Assembly (NCBI GenBank): GCA_041394945.1
Contig: JAWKHH010000001.1
Coordinates: forward strand, 1,984,001 to 2,048,000
From: Bryobacteraceae bacterium
GTDB taxonomy: Bacteria; Acidobacteriota; Terriglobia; Bryobacterales; Bryobacteraceae
DNA length: 64,000 nucleotides
Reading direction: 5' to 3'
In this document: positions 1 to 8,698 of the stretch, piece after piece
Layout: each line of letters starts with the position of its first letter
Numbering within the stretch: the stretch's first letter is position 1
Position numbers and translations under genes: made by a program
Notes under the pieces: generated by a model
Told to the model about the DNA's origin: nothing
The model's database searches: none
Seen by the model: the letters and a program-made list of their open reading frames with translations, nothing else

Positions 1-493
1 CCTTACCGATCAAAGCTTCGAGCAGCGGCGCAAAGATCAACGAGCCCACGCCGAACCCCATCACCGCAAGACCGACCACGAACCCGCGCTTGTCCGGGAA
101 CCACTTCACGCACGTAGCGATCGGCGTCACATAGGCGAATCCCACACCCAACCCTCCGATCACGCCGTAGGACACGATCAGCCCGGTGGGCGTATCGCCG
201 AACAATGACGCGAGCAGACAGCCCGTCCCCAGCAGAACGCCGCCCACCGTGCCCACCAGGCGCGGCCCTTTCTTGTCCTGCCAGAATCCGGCGATCACCA
301 TCGCGATGGTGAAAAACAGAATCGACCATCGGTACGGCGCAATCGTCACTGTCAGCGGCCAGCCATGCAGCTTCGCGAGCGGTCCGCGGAATACGGACCA
401 TGCATAGAGAATACCGAGGCAAATCTGCATCACGACCGCGGCGGCGGCTTGGAGGGTTCGATTCACCCCCGTTTGGGAACTTGAGCTCTGCAT
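1..493 (-). CDS. OFA-type MFS transporter, N-terminal part (cut by window edge)
   Basis: Reading the minus strand from an ATG at 493 gives about 164 residues of a multi-helix membrane protein running off the left edge. The segment YGVIGGLGVGFAYVTP followed by CVKWFPDKRG and GVGSLIFAPLLEALIGK is the signature of the oxalate/formate antiporter (OFA) branch of the major facilitator superfamily, which exchanges small organic acids across the inner membrane. A helix near residues 15-30 (LQAAAAVVMQICLGILYAWS) begins the fold. A second in-frame ATG lies at 508. The gene diverges from the small gene at 521, so both probably use the 30-base gap between them. The family call is firm; the substrate cannot be read from this fragment. 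Confidence 0.82.
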   Translation of the reverse strand, partial: MQSSSSQTGVNRTLQAAAAVVMQICLGILYAWSVFRGPLAKLHGWPLTVTIAPYRWSILFFTIAMVIAGFWQDKKGPRLVGTVGGVLLGTGCLLASLFGDTPTGLIVSYGVIGGLGVGFAYVTPIATCVKWFPDKRGFVVGLAVMGFGVGSLIFAPLLEALIGK

Positions 494-520
494 GGCTTCC
501 GGTATCATATTACGGAGGAG

Positions 521-871
521 ATGAGTGTTCTAGTCCGTTTCGGACAACGCAAAGCGATCTTGCGAACTGGAGTGTGGCTGTGCTGCGACCTCGGTCTGGA
601 AAGCCTGCTGAACCGGACGACTACGTCCTGGATTCAAAAGACGGGCGGTCCCAAGCTGAATGACGGAGACCAGGAGCTGACGGTCGCCCGGCATATCGCC
701 GGCGAGATGGACGGCAGCGTCCTCCTGCACCTGAAGAGCCGCTCCACGGAGTCCGCGCGCCGTTTCTTCGAGCAGCGCCAACTCTCGTTTTCGTTCGACA
801 CCTTCATCCCCATCACCGCGCGTCCATCCAAGCGGACGCGTCGTTTCAAGACTTCCGCCGCAGGCGCTTGA
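521..871 (+). CDS. Small hypothetical protein (116 aa)
   Basis: The frame has the strong G/C bias at third codon positions seen in the real genes around it, and a GGAGGAG sequence sits directly against the ATG, closer than an ideal ribosome-binding site. The product is soluble-looking, basic at its C-terminus (PSKRTRRFKTS) and has no signal peptide or membrane segment. I do not recognise a family. It diverges from the MFS transporter and is followed by the promoter of the NHL gene. Overlapping minus-strand frames are judged to be shadows. It could be a short regulator or a remnant. Confidence 0.45.
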   Translation: MSVLVRFGQRKAILRTGVWLCCDLGLESLLNRTTTSWIQKTGGPKLNDGDQELTVARHIAGEMDGSVLLHLKSRSTESARRFFEQRQLSFSFDTFIPITARPSKRTRRFKTSAAGA

Positions 872-919
872 GCGTCAGCCCGCCGGAATCCACCCAGGCA
901 CGCCGGCTAACGGCCGCGC

Positions 920-928
920 TGGTATAAT
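920..928 (+). promoter_or_regulatory. Extended -10 promoter element for the NHL-repeat gene
   Basis: TGGTATAAT (TG-N-TATAAT, a perfect extended -10) lies about 20 bases before the ATG at 948. No good -35 is visible, which is usual for extended -10 promoters. The predicted transcript would have a very short leader. Confidence 0.55.
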
Positions 929-947
929 CGCCAAGCATCGGAACGCC

Positions 948-1928
948 ATGAGACTTGTTGTTTTTCTCGTTGCCCTAAATCTCTTCGCCGCGGAAAACGG
1001 CTGGTATCCACACGAAGGCGGGCTCCTCAAATACCGCGTACAGATCCGCTTCGGCGAAGAGCCGGACACGATGCCCGAAGGCTGGAAGTTCGGCCGCGTC
1101 TCTTCGGTGGCCGCCGATTCCAACGGCGAGGTCTACGTGTTCCAGCGCGGCCAGAAAGCCGACCCCATCGTCGTCTTCGACGCAAAAGGCAAGTTTCTGC
1201 GTTCCTGGGGCAAGGGCATGTTCGGCAATCCGCACGGGATGCGCGTGGACCGGAACGGCAAGGTCTGGGTCACCGATAACGGCGATCACCAGGTGATGCG
1301 TTTCTCCCGCGATGGAAAACTAGAGCTTACGCTCGGCATCAAGGGCAAGGCCGCAACCACCAACGATACGTTCAACCGCCCCACCGACATCGCCTTCTCC
1401 CCGGATGGCGGATTCATCTATGTGAGCGACGGGTACGGCAACTCGCGCGTGATGAAGTTCACCTACGCCGGCAATTTCGTCAAGACCTGGGGCACGCCCG
1501 GCGCCGCCCCCGGCCAATTCAACACCGTCCATTCAGTGGCTGTGGACTCGGCGGGTACAGTCTACGTGAGTGACCGGGAAAACAACCGCATCCAGATTTT
1601 CGACGCCGACGGCAACTTCCTCCGCCAGTGGACTCATCTCGGCGCAACGCAGAACATTTTCATCACCGCCGCCGGCGAGATGTACGTCATAACGCACCGC
1701 AACAACATTGAGAACCTCACCTACGATACGCTCGCCGGCCGCATCATGAAGATCGATCGCGAAACGGGCCGGATCCAAGGCGCTATGGAGTCGCCGGGGC
1801 ACTGGATCCACGTCACGCCAGAACGTCTCATCTTCATCGGGTCGCTCACAGGGAACGTCTTTCGCTGGTATCCAGGCTGGCTCGAAAAGGGACTCGGCGC
1901 CGACGAAGGGCTCCGTCCATCGAATTGA
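948..1928 (+). CDS. Secreted NHL-repeat beta-propeller protein
   Basis: 326 residues with a short Sec signal peptide (residues 1-15, MRLVVFLVALNLFAA). The rest is a string of NHL-type blades, each with a pattern like VAVDSAGTVYVSDRENNRIQ or MRVDRNGKVWVTDNGDHQVM, predicting a six-bladed propeller like that of peptidyl-alpha-hydroxyglycine alpha-amidating lyase. Such propellers bind peptides or sugars outside the cytoplasm; no catalytic role can be assigned. Its TGA (1926-1928) shares a base with the ATG of the following epimerase (TGATG), so it is translationally coupled to the glycan cluster and may be transcribed from the extended -10 at 920. Confidence 0.8.
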   Translation: MRLVVFLVALNLFAAENGWYPHEGGLLKYRVQIRFGEEPDTMPEGWKFGRVSSVAADSNGEVYVFQRGQKADPIVVFDAKGKFLRSWGKGMFGNPHGMRVDRNGKVWVTDNGDHQVMRFSRDGKLELTLGIKGKAATTNDTFNRPTDIAFSPDGGFIYVSDGYGNSRVMKFTYAGNFVKTWGTPGAAPGQFNTVHSVAVDSAGTVYVSDRENNRIQIFDADGNFLRQWTHLGATQNIFITAAGEMYVITHRNNIENLTYDTLAGRIMKIDRETGRIQGAMESPGHWIHVTPERLIFIGSLTGNVFRWYPGWLEKGLGADEGLRPSN

Positions 1929-2776
1929 TGAACACCGTCCTCGTCACCGGCGCCACCGGCTACATCGGAACGCCGATCTGTGAATTGCTATTGGAGCGCG
2001 GCTACACCGTGCACGGCCTCGCGCGAAGCACGGAAGCGGTGGAGAAGCTCACCGCCGCTGGTATCTCGCCCGTGCGGGCGTCTCTCACGGACACCGCCGC
2101 TCTCGCCGGCGCCGCGCGCCAGGCCGACGCCGTGATCCACACCGCGCTCAATTGGGGCCAAGACGCCGGCGCGACGGACCGGGCGGCCGTCGCCGCCATG
2201 CTCGACGCGCTGGGCGGCTCGAAGAAGCCATTCCTGTATACCAGCGGCGTTTGGGTGATGGGCTCCACCGGCGGACGCCTCGCGGGCGAGATGTTTCCCC
2301 TCAACCCGCCGCCGTTTCTCGCGTGGCGGCCGCAGGTCGAACGGATGGTGCTCGACGCCACCGAGCGCGGCGTCCGCGGCGTGGTCATTCGCCCGGCCAC
2401 TTGCTATGGCCGCGAGGGCGGCATCGTGGCCAAGGTCGCCTCGGGCGCCCGCCCGCTGATTGGCGACGGCGAGAACCACTGGAGTTTCGTCCACGTCGAA
2501 GACCTCGCCGAGTTGTACGTCCTGGCCCTGGAGAAGGCCGCGCCCGGCGCGCTCTACGTCGCCGCGCACGGAGCTGCCGTGAAGGTGAAGTCCCTGGGCG
2601 CGGCGCTTGCCATTGATGGCTTCGTGCCGCTTGAAAGCGCGCGCGCCACGTTCGGTCCGCTTGCCGACGCGCTCGCGCTCGATCAAAAGATCGGAAGCAC
2701 TCGCGCCGGCCGCGAACTCGGCTGGATCCCGTCCCGTCCGCACGTCCTCGAGGAGATTCGCCGCGCGCGCCAATGA
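1928..2776 (+). CDS. NAD-dependent epimerase/dehydratase (extended SDR)
   Basis: 282 residues. The N-terminus VLVTGATGYIGTPI is the Rossmann NAD(P)-binding GxxGxxG motif of extended short-chain dehydrogenases; GVVIRPATCYGREG and FVHVEDLAELYVLALE are typical substrate-domain segments. The usual YxxxK catalytic pair is not obvious (the region reads FLYTSGVWVMGSTG), so this is an atypical SDR whose reaction is uncertain. ATG at 1928 is preferred over the TTG one codon earlier. Position between the NHL gene and glycosyltransferases suggests nucleotide-sugar conversion, but a detoxifying or regulatory SDR cannot be excluded. Confidence 0.8.
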   Translation: MNTVLVTGATGYIGTPICELLLERGYTVHGLARSTEAVEKLTAAGISPVRASLTDTAALAGAARQADAVIHTALNWGQDAGATDRAAVAAMLDALGGSKKPFLYTSGVWVMGSTGGRLAGEMFPLNPPPFLAWRPQVERMVLDATERGVRGVVIRPATCYGREGGIVAKVASGARPLIGDGENHWSFVHVEDLAELYVLALEKAAPGALYVAAHGAAVKVKSLGAALAIDGFVPLESARATFGPLADALALDQKIGSTRAGRELGWIPSRPHVLEEIRRARQ

Positions 2777-3705
2777 GAGCCGGGTTGGACGCCACTCCGC
2801 TTCACGCATCGCCCGGCGGTCTCGCCCGCTACACCGTCGAGCTTCACAAGGCGCTTGAATCGGAGTTTCCCGACGACGAGTTCCGGCTCCTTGAATCGCG
2901 CGCCCGGCGCTGGTGGCTCGTGGGACTGCCGCGGCGGCTCCGCCGCGAACGGTTCAGCGTCTTCCACGGAACCAACTTCGAGGTCCCCTACATCCCGGTT
3001 GTGCCGAGCGTCATGACGATTCACGATCTCTCTCCGTGGAAACGCGCTCCGTGGCAGGCCGCATCCGCCCGCGTCCGCGAACGCACGCCGTGGCTGCTTC
3101 GTCTCGGCCTCGCCACCATGGTGGTGACGCCCACGGAAGCGATCCGTCGCGAAGCGATCCGCCACTTCCACCTCGAACCCGGGCGTGTGGCCGTTGTTCC
3201 GGAAGCCGCCGCCTCGGTGTTCCAGCCGGGCGGTGAGACAGTGCGGAACTTTCTCCTCTGCGTGGGAATCGGAGCCCGCAAGAACAACGGCGTGGCCGAA
3301 ACCGCCGCGCGGGAGTGCGGGTACGAACTGGTCGTGATCGGCAACGGGGCGCGCGACGCCGGCGATGTCGAACTCGCGCAACTTTACCGGGAGGCGGCCG
3401 CGCTGCTGTATCCGTCGCACTACGAAGGTTTCGGCCTGCCCGTTCTCGAAGCCATGCAGAGCGGTACGCCGGTGATCGCTTCGCGGGACCCGGCGGTGAT
3501 GGAGGTGAGTGGGGGCGCAGCCTTGCACGCCGATGCGCAGGATGCATCGGCATGGATCGCGGCCGTGCGCTCGCTCGGCCAGCAGCGGGCCGAGCTTCGA
3601 GAGCGGGGCCTGCGCCGGGCCGCCGAGTTCTCCTGGCGACGCACCGCCATCGGGACGCGCGAAGTCTACGAAGAAGCGATGGTCCGGTTCCGGCGGACGA
3701 AGTGA
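2773..3705 (+). CDS. Glycosyltransferase family 4 (GT-B fold)
   Basis: 310 residues. The N-terminus RAGLDATPLHASPGGLARYT is the acceptor-side start of GT4 enzymes; the C-terminal half has PSHYEGFGLPVLEAM, containing the E-x7-E motif that holds the nucleotide-sugar donor, followed by SGTPVIASRDPAVMEV. It would transfer a sugar to a lipid-linked glycan on the cytoplasmic face of the membrane. It overlaps the epimerase by ATGA (2773-2776), indicating translational coupling. At 310 residues it is shorter than most GT4 enzymes (350-400), the linker between the two Rossmann domains being compact. Sugar specificity is unknown. Confidence 0.87.
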   Translation: MRAGLDATPLHASPGGLARYTVELHKALESEFPDDEFRLLESRARRWWLVGLPRRLRRERFSVFHGTNFEVPYIPVVPSVMTIHDLSPWKRAPWQAASARVRERTPWLLRLGLATMVVTPTEAIRREAIRHFHLEPGRVAVVPEAAASVFQPGGETVRNFLLCVGIGARKNNGVAETAARECGYELVVIGNGARDAGDVELAQLYREAAALLYPSHYEGFGLPVLEAMQSGTPVIASRDPAVMEVSGGAALHADAQDASAWIAAVRSLGQQRAELRERGLRRAAEFSWRRTAIGTREVYEEAMVRFRRTK

Positions 3706-4868
3706 TGCCGCGCTGCCTTGTCGTATCGCCTGAAGCACCGTACCCGATCCGGACCGGTGGCGCCATGCGCACCGCAGCCCTACTCCAATTCCTCCGCCGC
3801 CGTTATGTCGTCGACGCCGTCTTCTTCGCCCAAACCGGCGATCCCGATCCGTTGGAGGCCATCCCCCCCGGGGTCATCGCGACGGCACGCACGGTCCGTC
3901 TGCCCGCCCACGGACGCGGATTAGCGCATCGCGCCGCCCGCAACGCCCTCCGCTGGCTCCGAGGCATTCCACCCCTGAACGATCGATTCGGCCGATTCGC
4001 AACGGAAATCCAAGCTTTTCTCGACGGCCGGCGCTGGGACCTCGCTGTCATCGAGCACTCGTGGTGCGCACCCTACGCACCGCTGCTCCGGGCGTACGCC
4101 GCGACATTGATCCTGAACCTCCATAACGTCGAATCGGAACTCCACCGCCGCTGCGCCGTCACCGAACCTGGCGCCACCCGCTACTTCCACCGGCGGTTCG
4201 CCCAGCGCGCCCGATCGCTCGAAGCGCAACTGCTGCCGGACTTCGACCTGGTTCTGGCCACTTCCGAAGAAGACCGCGCCCTTGCGTGCGGCATCGCGCC
4301 CGCCGCGCGGTTCGCCATCTACCCGAACACCGTTCCGCTGCGCGAAGTCCACGCCACCGCTCGCCGGCAGATCGTGTTCAGCGGAAACCTCGAATACCAT
4401 CCGAACCGAACCGGCGTCGCTTGGTTCGCCCGCCATGTCTGGCCGCGGATTCGAGACCGGCATCGAGACATCGAGTGGGTGCTGGTTGGCAAGAACCCGG
4501 ACTCGGTCCGTCCGTTCGTTCAAGGCCCCCGCGTACGGCTCACGGGAGAAGTGGAGGACGCGCTTCCGGAGATCGCCTCTTCGATCGCCGCTATTGCGCC
4601 GCTCCGCAGCGGGTCCGGCACGCGGATCAAGATCCTCGAAGCGTGGTCGGCAGGCGTGCCCGTAGTCTCCACCGCCGTCGGAGCCGAAGGCCTGCCCGCC
4701 GAAGGCGTGCTGCTTGCCGAAGATCCAGACGGTTTCGCCAACGCGGTGACGCGCCTTGTGGAGTCTGAAAGATTGCGCGCTCAAATCGCCTCTCGCGCCA
4801 GCGAGATCTTTAACAGGGATTTCACATGGGAGGCAGGGTGGGCGGTGTTAGATGATCTAGGGCTTTGA
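3705..4868 (+). CDS. Glycosyltransferase family 4, PEP-CTERM/EPS-associated type
   Basis: 387 residues from ATG 3705, which shares its A with the preceding TGA; a GTG at 3702 is an alternative. The open frame continues far upstream, but that part only shadows the preceding gene. The start PRCLVVSPEAPYPIRTGGAM and the middle LILNLHNVESELHRR are typical of GT4 enzymes of exopolysaccharide clusters, and the donor site region PLRSGSGTRIKILEAWSAG keeps the second Glu but has Ser/Gly where many have EGFG. GT4 of polysaccharide assembly; donor and acceptor unknown. Part of the overlapping 948-9918 cluster. Confidence 0.85.
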   Translation: MPRCLVVSPEAPYPIRTGGAMRTAALLQFLRRRYVVDAVFFAQTGDPDPLEAIPPGVIATARTVRLPAHGRGLAHRAARNALRWLRGIPPLNDRFGRFATEIQAFLDGRRWDLAVIEHSWCAPYAPLLRAYAATLILNLHNVESELHRRCAVTEPGATRYFHRRFAQRARSLEAQLLPDFDLVLATSEEDRALACGIAPAARFAIYPNTVPLREVHATARRQIVFSGNLEYHPNRTGVAWFARHVWPRIRDRHRDIEWVLVGKNPDSVRPFVQGPRVRLTGEVEDALPEIASSIAAIAPLRSGSGTRIKILEAWSAGVPVVSTAVGAEGLPAEGVLLAEDPDGFANAVTRLVESERLRAQIASRASEIFNRDFTWEAGWAVLDDLGL

Positions 4869-4888
4869 CCTATACTGGTAGAACGTCA

Positions 4889-6046
4889 ATGCGCTTTTGT
4901 GTCGACGCGCACGCCATTGGGCGGAACCTGACGGGGAACGAAGTTTATGTTCGTAACCTCCTGAAAGGATTCGCCGCCCAGGACGGGCAGTCGGAGTTTA
5001 TCGCCTATGTCTCGGAGGCGGGGGCCGAACAGCAACTGCCCAATCGCTTCCAGTGGCGTCGTGTCTCCGGCAATCCGTTCGTGCGGTTGGGTTACGAGAT
5101 GAGCCGGAGGCTCCGCGAGGACCGGCCGGATCTCGTGCACGTCCAGTACACCGCGCCCGTCAACTGCCCGGTTCCCGTAGTGGTTAGCGTCCACGACGTC
5201 AGCTATCTCGAACACCCGGAGTATTTTCCACCCGGCCGCGTGGCGCAGTTGAAGCTGACGGTCTCACGCACCGTACGCGCCGCCACGCGTGTGATCGCCC
5301 CCAGCGAATTCTCCGCCCGCCGCATTCGCGAGGCCTACGGCGTCGGCGAGGACAAGATCCGGTCGGTGCCAATCGCCGTCAGCGCGGCCTTCCGGCCGCT
5401 GCCGTATGAGAACGCCCGCGCCCAGGTCGCCCAGGGGTTTGGCGTCGACGCTCCCTATGTGCTGATGGTGGGCGATCTGCAGCCCCGCAAGAATCAAACC
5501 GGCCTTATCCGCGCGTTTGAACATCTGCTCCGCGAGCACCCCGGGCTCCCGCAACACCTGATTCTCGCGGGCAAGGATAGCTGGTGCGCGGACCGAATTC
5601 GCTCCGCCGCCGCGGAGTCCCCCGCCTCCGAGCGAATCCATCTCACCGGTCCCGTCTCCGACGCGGAACTCCTCGCCCTCTACAACGGCTGCGACGCTTT
5701 TGTTTTTCCGTCCCACTACGAAGGCTTCGGCATGCCGATCCTCGAAGCCATGGCCTGCGGGCGCGCCGTTGCCTGCTCCAACACAACCGCCATGCTTGAG
5801 GTGGCCGATAGCGCCGGACTCACGTTCAATCCGGATTCCACCGCCGAGATGGTTCGCGCCATCCGCGATCTACTGCTCGACAACGAGCTCCGCGTCCGCA
5901 TGGAGCGGCTCGGTCTGCAGCATTCGCACAACTTCCGCTGGGACGAAACCGCCCGCAAGACCCTCGCCGTCTACTACGAGGTGGCCGAGATCAACGGCGC
6001 CCGCCGTCCCGCCCAGCCCACGAACGTCGAGGTGCGCCAGGGGTGA
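4889..6046 (+). CDS. Glycosyltransferase family 4
   Basis: 385 residues from ATG 4889 (start RFCVDAHAIGRNLTGNEVY). A TTG at 4865 overlapping the previous stop is in frame, but the extra eight residues look non-conserved. The C-terminal domain carries ADLQPRKN-like donor-domain entry (VGDLQPRKNQTGLIRAFEHL) and FPSHYEGFGMPILEAMACG with the E-x7-E donor motif. The protein is a standard mannosyltransferase-like GT4. It ends with a GTGA overlap onto the DUF3108 gene. Three GT4 genes in a row imply a heteroglycan repeat of at least three residues added by this cluster. Confidence 0.88.
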   Translation: MRFCVDAHAIGRNLTGNEVYVRNLLKGFAAQDGQSEFIAYVSEAGAEQQLPNRFQWRRVSGNPFVRLGYEMSRRLREDRPDLVHVQYTAPVNCPVPVVVSVHDVSYLEHPEYFPPGRVAQLKLTVSRTVRAATRVIAPSEFSARRIREAYGVGEDKIRSVPIAVSAAFRPLPYENARAQVAQGFGVDAPYVLMVGDLQPRKNQTGLIRAFEHLLREHPGLPQHLILAGKDSWCADRIRSAAAESPASERIHLTGPVSDAELLALYNGCDAFVFPSHYEGFGMPILEAMACGRAVACSNTTAMLEVADSAGLTFNPDSTAEMVRAIRDLLLDNELRVRMERLGLQHSHNFRWDETARKTLAVYYEVAEINGARRPAQPTNVEVRQG

Positions 6047-6726
6047 CCGCCCTTGCCCGGCTGCTTGCCGGCCTTCTCGCTCTTACCTGTCTTGAGGCCC
6101 AGCCCGGGAAAGAGGAACTTCGCTACGTCGTCAACTGGCCGAGCGGACTCAGCCTCGGCGAAGGCGTGATGAAAGCCGACCGGCACGGCGCCGGATGGGA
6201 CCTTTCGCTTCGCCTTGATGCCTCGCTCCCCGGCGTTCCCATCGAGGATGAATACCGTTCCTCCACCGAGTCCGGCTATTGTTCCAAGACCTTCGAGAAG
6301 AAGAGCAAGCACGGGCCGCGCGTTGCCTCCGAACGCCTCACGTTCGAGGATGGCAAGCTCACCCGAAAGACGCTGGAGGGCGGCGGAAAAACCGAAATCG
6401 CCGTGCCCGCCTGCGCGCACGACGCCCTCTCATTTCTTTACCTGCTTCGCTCTGAGCTCGCCAAGGGAAGGATCCCTCCGGCGCAGAAAATCTACTTCGG
6501 CGCCACCTACGAGGTTCGCCTTCAATATGCCGGCCGCGAGCGAGTGCTGATCAACGAAAGGCCCGCCGAATCCGAGCGCTTCACCGCCACCGTGAAAGGC
6601 CCGGCGTCCACCAACTCCTTCGAGCTGTTTTTCGCGCGCGACAGCGCGCGCACCCCCTTGATGATCCGCGCACCTTTCGCCATGGGGACTTTTCGCATGG
6701 AACTGGACGGCGAACTGCCGCAGTAG
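6043..6726 (+). CDS. DUF3108 domain protein, exported
   Basis: 227 residues beginning at GTG 6043, which overlaps the preceding stop (GTGA). Residues 1-20 form a signal peptide (LARLLAGLLALTCLEAQ). The body matches the DUF3108 pattern: LRYVVNWPSGLSLGEG near the N-terminus, then EDEYRSSTES, a central HDALSFLYLLRSE, and a late YFGATYEVRLQYAGRERV. DUF3108 proteins are periplasmic beta-rich proteins without a defined role and are often found near envelope-glycan genes. Being embedded in the overlapping glycosyltransferase run suggests an envelope job, but that is inference. Confidence 0.75.
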   Translation: MTALARLLAGLLALTCLEAQPGKEELRYVVNWPSGLSLGEGVMKADRHGAGWDLSLRLDASLPGVPIEDEYRSSTESGYCSKTFEKKSKHGPRVASERLTFEDGKLTRKTLEGGGKTEIAVPACAHDALSFLYLLRSELAKGRIPPAQKIYFGATYEVRLQYAGRERVLINERPAESERFTATVKGPASTNSFELFFARDSARTPLMIRAPFAMGTFRMELDGELPQ

Positions 6727-6748
6727 ACGGACGGAGAACGCGGTACCC

Positions 6749-8698
6749 GTGAAGCTTCGCGTTGCCTATTTCTCGCCAATGCCACCCGCGATGAGCGGCA
6801 TCGCAGATTACTCGGAAGCGCTCACCGCCGCGCTCCACCCCCTCTGCGACCTCGACATTCATCGTGGAGACAACCGCGCGTTCAACCCCACCGCCCACGA
6901 TATCGCCCTCTACCAGATCGGCAACAACCCGGATCACGCCGAAGCCTACCGCACCGCGCTCTCGCACCCGGGCGTCGTCGTCCTGCACGAAGCAAATCTC
7001 CACCACCTTTTGGCGCACGTGACCATTAAGGCCGGCGACTGGGACGCCTACCTGCGAGAAGTGGAATACGATGGGGGCTCCGAAGCGCTCGAGTTCGCCC
7101 GCCGCGTGCGTGCGCTCGAGGTGGGCCCGGACTACGACGGCGTGCCGATGCTGCGCCGGCTGCTCGCCAACGCACGCGGCCTCATCGCGCATAGCCACTA
7201 CGTGATCGCCGAGGCCCGTAAGGCCGGCTACGCCGGACCCGCCGCGCGCATCCCCCACGGCGCATGGTTCCCCGACGTCGACCGCATGCGCTGGCGCAGC
7301 CGCCTCGGCGTTTCCGCCCGAACTCCCCTCGTCGGCATCTTCGGACACCTGAAGCCGTACAAACGCATCGCCGAGTCGCTTCGCGCCTTCCAACGCGCCG
7401 TGCGCCGCATGCCGGACCTGCGCCTGATCCTCGCCGGCGAACCGCACCCCGAATTCCCGATCGAACGGACCATCGATTCGCTCGGCATCGCCGCCGAGGC
7501 GCGACTACTCGGCCGTCTCGACATTGACGAGTTCGTCGGATACCTCGCCGCGTGCGACATTGTGCTCAACCTGCGCTACCCCACGGTGGGCGAAACCTCG
7601 GGCACGCTGCTCCGCGCGCTGGGGCTCGGCAAGGCCGTCATCGCCAGCGATGTCGGCGCATTCTCCGAATTTCCCGCCTCCGTCTGCCTCAAGGTCCCGC
7701 CGGGCCAAGGCGAAGAGGATCTCCTCGCCGAGTATCTGCTTCTACTCGCCGAACGGCCGGACCTGGCTTCGCAGATGGGCGCGCGCGCCAAGGCCTGGGT
7801 GGAAACCGAGTGCCGCTGGGATCGCGCCGCAGAACGGTACGCCGCGTTCCTGGAGGCGGTGCATACCGGAAAACAGTGGAACGAACCCGAGCGCGTTCCG
7901 CTTGCCGAAACCGCGCCGGTCGAGCCCGGCTACGTTCGTACCTGGAGCGCCGAATCGCCGGAATCCACGGCGTATCTCGAAACTCACATCGATCGCCTTG
8001 AGCGCACGCTTTCCCTGGTGCCCGCCGGCGGCCCCGGCGACGCCATTCTCGAAATGGGCGCCTACATGCAAATTACGCCGGTGCTCCGCACTCGGCTCGG
8101 CTACGGACGCGTCCGTGGCTGCTACTACGGCCCCGCCGGCCGCACCGACCATCGCGAGAAGCGCTCCTCGAATGGAGAGGTGTTCGCCTGCGAGATCGAC
8201 CTCTTCGACGCCGAGAAAGACCGCTTCCCCTACGACGACGGCGCGTTCGCCACCGTGCTCTGCTGCGAACTCATTGAGCATCTTCCCTCGGACCCGATGT
8301 TCCTCATGGCCGAAGTGAACCGAATCCTCCGCGACGGCGGCTGCTTCGTCCTCACCACGCCAAATATCGCCTCGCTCCGCGCGCTCGCCGCGATCCTCCA
8401 GGGCTTTCACCCCGGTTTCTTTCCCGCCTACCTGCATCCGGACGTGAAAGACGATGCGCGCCACGCCCGAGAATACACACCGCGGGAGATCCACCGCCTC
8501 TTCCACGACGCCGGCTTCAATGTGGAAACGCTCGAAACCGGCCCGTTCCGCGACGTGCCCGCACCCGACCTGCTCTGGGTGGAAGACATTCTCGCCCGCT
8601 ACAAGCTACCCGGCGAACTCCGTGGCGATGGCATCTACGCCGTCGGCCGCAAGACCGGCCCGGTCCGCGACCGTTGGCCGGCTTGGCTCTACTCATGA
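6749..8698 (+). CDS. Fusion of GT4 glycosyltransferase and SAM-dependent methyltransferase
   Basis: 649 residues from GTG 6749 (KLRVAYFSPMPPAMSGIADY). Residues 1 to about 370 form a GT4 enzyme (LVGIFGHLKPYKRIAESLRA and RYPTVGETSGTLLRALGLG in the donor domain). Residues from about 420 to 640 form a class I methyltransferase: ILEMGAYMQITPVL in place of the glycine-rich loop, DRFPYDDGAFATVLCCELIE, and GGCFVLTTPNIASLRAL, typical of methyltransferase type 11. The glycine-rich SAM loop (normally E/DxGxGxG) is degenerate here. A fusion would allow a sugar to be added and then capped or modified by methylation, a way to end chains or decorate termini. The ATGA end couples it to the ABC permease. Confidence 0.85.
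   Translation: MKLRVAYFSPMPPAMSGIADYSEALTAALHPLCDLDIHRGDNRAFNPTAHDIALYQIGNNPDHAEAYRTALSHPGVVVLHEANLHHLLAHVTIKAGDWDAYLREVEYDGGSEALEFARRVRALEVGPDYDGVPMLRRLLANARGLIAHSHYVIAEARKAGYAGPAARIPHGAWFPDVDRMRWRSRLGVSARTPLVGIFGHLKPYKRIAESLRAFQRAVRRMPDLRLILAGEPHPEFPIERTIDSLGIAAEARLLGRLDIDEFVGYLAACDIVLNLRYPTVGETSGTLLRALGLGKAVIASDVGAFSEFPASVCLKVPPGQGEEDLLAEYLLLLAERPDLASQMGARAKAWVETECRWDRAAERYAAFLEAVHTGKQWNEPERVPLAETAPVEPGYVRTWSAESPESTAYLETHIDRLERTLSLVPAGGPGDAILEMGAYMQITPVLRTRLGYGRVRGCYYGPAGRTDHREKRSSNGEVFACEIDLFDAEKDRFPYDDGAFATVLCCELIEHLPSDPMFLMAEVNRILRDGGCFVLTTPNIASLRALAAILQGFHPGFFPAYLHPDVKDDARHAREYTPREIHRLFHDAGFNVETLETGPFRDVPAPDLLWVEDILARYKLPGELRGDGIYAVGRKTGPVRDRWPAWLYS

Noticed and set aside
3315..3704. 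Upstream extension of the second GT4 gene
   Set aside because: This part lies in a shadow frame over the previous gene; the real start is the coupled ATG at 3705.
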